From positions 1 through 20,000 of the forward strand of contig LRSR01012783.1 in NCBI GenBank assembly GCA_001579985.1: 20,000 bases of DNA. Direction: 5' to 3'. Shown here piece after piece: positions 18,187-20,000 of this stretch (position 1 is the stretch's first letter; each line of letters begins with the position of its first letter). Position numbers and translations under genes: made by a program. Source of the DNA: Hypsibius dujardini (Eukaryota; Tardigrada; Eutardigrada; Parachela; Hypsibiidae). The notes beneath the pieces were generated by a model. It searched no databases. It was not told where the DNA came from and saw nothing but the letters and a program-made list of their open reading frames with translations.

Positions 18187-20000
18187 GGCAACAGCCGCAG
18201 AACGAAAGTCAAAGATAAATCTGGAAGAGAAAAGCGGGATCCTCACCAGAGCGATTTCCAAAGCGACATCTGAATTCCCAAGATTGATCTTGGAGGGGAC
18301 AGGGCAAAAAAGAGCAATGCAAACCTGTCGCTCCTTCCTCGCTCTTTTTGTTTCTTCTCTCGTCTCACCGACTTCAGCAGGAATACAGGATACAGTACGC
18401 TATTAGTAGCGAGACTGAGCAATCAGGAGCGAAGTTACCGGGTGCAATTGAGGCCGTCGGGAATTAATTTCCCGATACAGATGACGCGAGAATTAGCGGG
18501 GATAGGTTTTAAACTGCCAAAAAATTTGATTCAGAAATATTTCGAACATCGCGTGTATAAACACGCTTTACGATCTTTATAAGAGCGAGCGACTAGTGCA
18601 GTGACGAAGTGACTGGCAAGAAAAATCAAATTTTGAGGAAATTTATCTGGGACTGGTTGACGAATCAGCGTGCTTGACTCCTGTGGCGTGGGCGGAGCGG
18701 ACTGAGTCAGCTGATTTTCGTGAAGAGTGATTCGTGAGTCGCCTTTGATTGATTGATTGGTGGCGCGGGTTAACCCGTCCCTGCGGCGGGCGTTCAATTG
18801 CTTGATTGATTGCCTTCCAGTCTGGTCTCCCTTGGCGAACGGATTGCGTTCGTTTAGCCATGCCATATCCGGCTCCGGCACTGCTAGTATTAAAACAAGG
18901 CAATAGTAGTGTCGATGATTATTCGTGCGGCAACATCGTCTTGACGCAGAACAAATACGCAACAGCCTGCGAATCACGTTAAACATAATCTCGAATGCTG
19001 ATCGACGACGACTGACGGCGCAGAGTTTTACTAAGTTCCCCGTTGTCCGCGGTGGTGGCAGCACCGTCTGCCACGCTGGAATTGTCACCCCCCGAGGTTC
19101 ACAGCCCTAATCAGACCGCTTTTTCGCCTACAAAATCATTCCGATATTTTAACTCACTTTCTTTCGATATTCTGTCAAACCAGCTGGTATTTCCAGATAA
19201 AAACTTTATTCTAAGTTTTTGGTGATAAAATGATCAATAATACTATTATCAATGCTCAAAAGAGTCTATGCTGAGTCATACAGTGGCTGTGAGCTCTACA
19301 CCAAAATGCTTTGCGAACGGTCTTTTGTTATCCCCTTCCCCTTATCACACCGATTTTCGTGTTTATTTAAACTTTATGCCGAGACAGTACATAGATATTT
19401 CCCCGGTGAAACCGAACACCCGAGACACGACACGTCGCAAAATATTTGTTCACATAGAACAGCATTGCGCGTGGACCTCCAAAAAGGTTCTCCTCACTCC
19501 AACGCCGAGGACCAAGGTAACAGTTAAAGATAGAGGCCGCATGCTCAAATAGTGTAATCAAGATTGGGAAAGCTACCCACGGACGACGTATTTACCGAGT
19601 TACTGTTGCAGAGTCAATTGAATTGAAGGATTGAAGGCAGGATTAGAATAAATACCTCACCGTCAGTTCGTCTGTGTGTGTGACGACGACTACAACTGTG
19701 TGTCCGCCGCGATCATCATTGCGTCTCGCCGGTGACGCGGTGAAAATTTAAAACGACATATTTTCGTGCGAAATATTTGCCCCCAGGCGAGCACACTGTG
19801 CGTCGCAGTCGCGCCACCGAGGCCGAGGCAGTTTGATCGATGTTCGGTCATTTTTTCCGACTCCACATGACTGCCGCCACACCATCATCTCTCTCTCTCT
19901 CTCTCTCGATATAAACAGCACCTTGAGTCGCGCATATTCCTCTGATATAAACACACCTACACGGTGTTAAAGCACGCTAGGTCGTCGCATGTGTTAAGCC
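18187..20000. other. Right-hand region without a confidently assigned gene
   Basis: It should contain the DCUN1D promoter close to 18187. The longest open frame is on the minus strand at 19088-18531 (185 codons); it crosses a TGAT-type repeat and matches no family I know. Another minus-strand reading, 19075-18979, could be a terminal exon (after TTCCAG, ending ..RRQSSSISIRDYV and TAA). A plus-strand frame at 19268-19552 ends in a basic segment (TPTPRTKVTVKDRGRMLK). None has enough support to be called. Also seen are a short inverted repeat, TCGGGAA..TTCCCGA, near 18459-18477 and a TC repeat at 19888-19907. Confidence 0.5.
19888..19907. repeat. TC dinucleotide microsatellite
   Basis: Seen: ten uninterrupted TC units on the plus strand. 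Confidence 0.93.

Noticed and set aside
1-20000. tRNA, rRNA or snRNA genes
   Set aside because: I looked for tRNA box motifs and conserved RNA cores by eye and found none convincing. A tRNAscan-SE or Infernal run would be decisive.

Overview
The window is animal nuclear DNA. Its genes are split by many short GT-AG introns (mostly 56 to 530 bp), encode metazoan protein families, and lie among tetranucleotide microsatellites of the TCTG/AGAC, CCTG/CAGG and TGAT/ATCA types. Reasonably compact genes, an IAP of the BIR-BIR-BIR-UBA-RING type and a second BIR gene beside it suggest an invertebrate, perhaps a spiralian such as a mollusc. That placement is inference; the species cannot be read from the sequence.

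Layout from left to right. At 51-479 (-) there are one or two candidate exons of an unidentified gene running off the left edge. At 562-598 there is a perfect 16-bp hairpin, and at 710-1275 a composite minisatellite. At 1914-2573 (-) lies a small two-exon gene with a divergent BIR domain. At 3560-7047 (-) lies a six-exon inhibitor-of-apoptosis gene (three BIRs, UBA, RING). At 7053-9968 there is a 2.9-kb gap with repeats and no recognised gene. At 9969-12838 (+) lies acylglycerol kinase (AGK, 11 exons). At 12835-14180 (-) lies CCDC134 (6 exons), whose stop codon overlaps that of AGK. At 14757-16070 (+) lies FRG1 (6 exons, 258 aa). At 16260-18186 (-) lies a DCUN1D4/5-type cullin-neddylation factor (8 exons). 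From 18187 to 20000 no gene could be assigned with confidence.

The five recognised genes alternate in direction: IAP and AGK are divergent, AGK and CCDC134 convergent, CCDC134 and FRG1 divergent, FRG1 and DCUN1D convergent. Both convergent pairs are close enough that mature transcripts should overlap. The genes do not form one pathway: they cover apoptosis and ubiquitin signalling, mitochondrial lipid or import function, an ER-lumen factor, RNA biology, and neddylation. All gene models were assembled by eye from open frames, splice-site consensus and phase agreement, supported by similarity to remembered family members.

The observations most worth a second look are: an AGK whose catalytic GGDGT motif reads GGDST, with two other nucleotide-binding motifs also altered; complementary repeats in the two introns flanking IAP exon 3; the divergent BIR gene beside the IAP; the AGK/CCDC134 coding overlap; and a terminal-inverted-repeat element inside a DCUN1D intron. 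I found no evidence of a wholly new multi-gene system.
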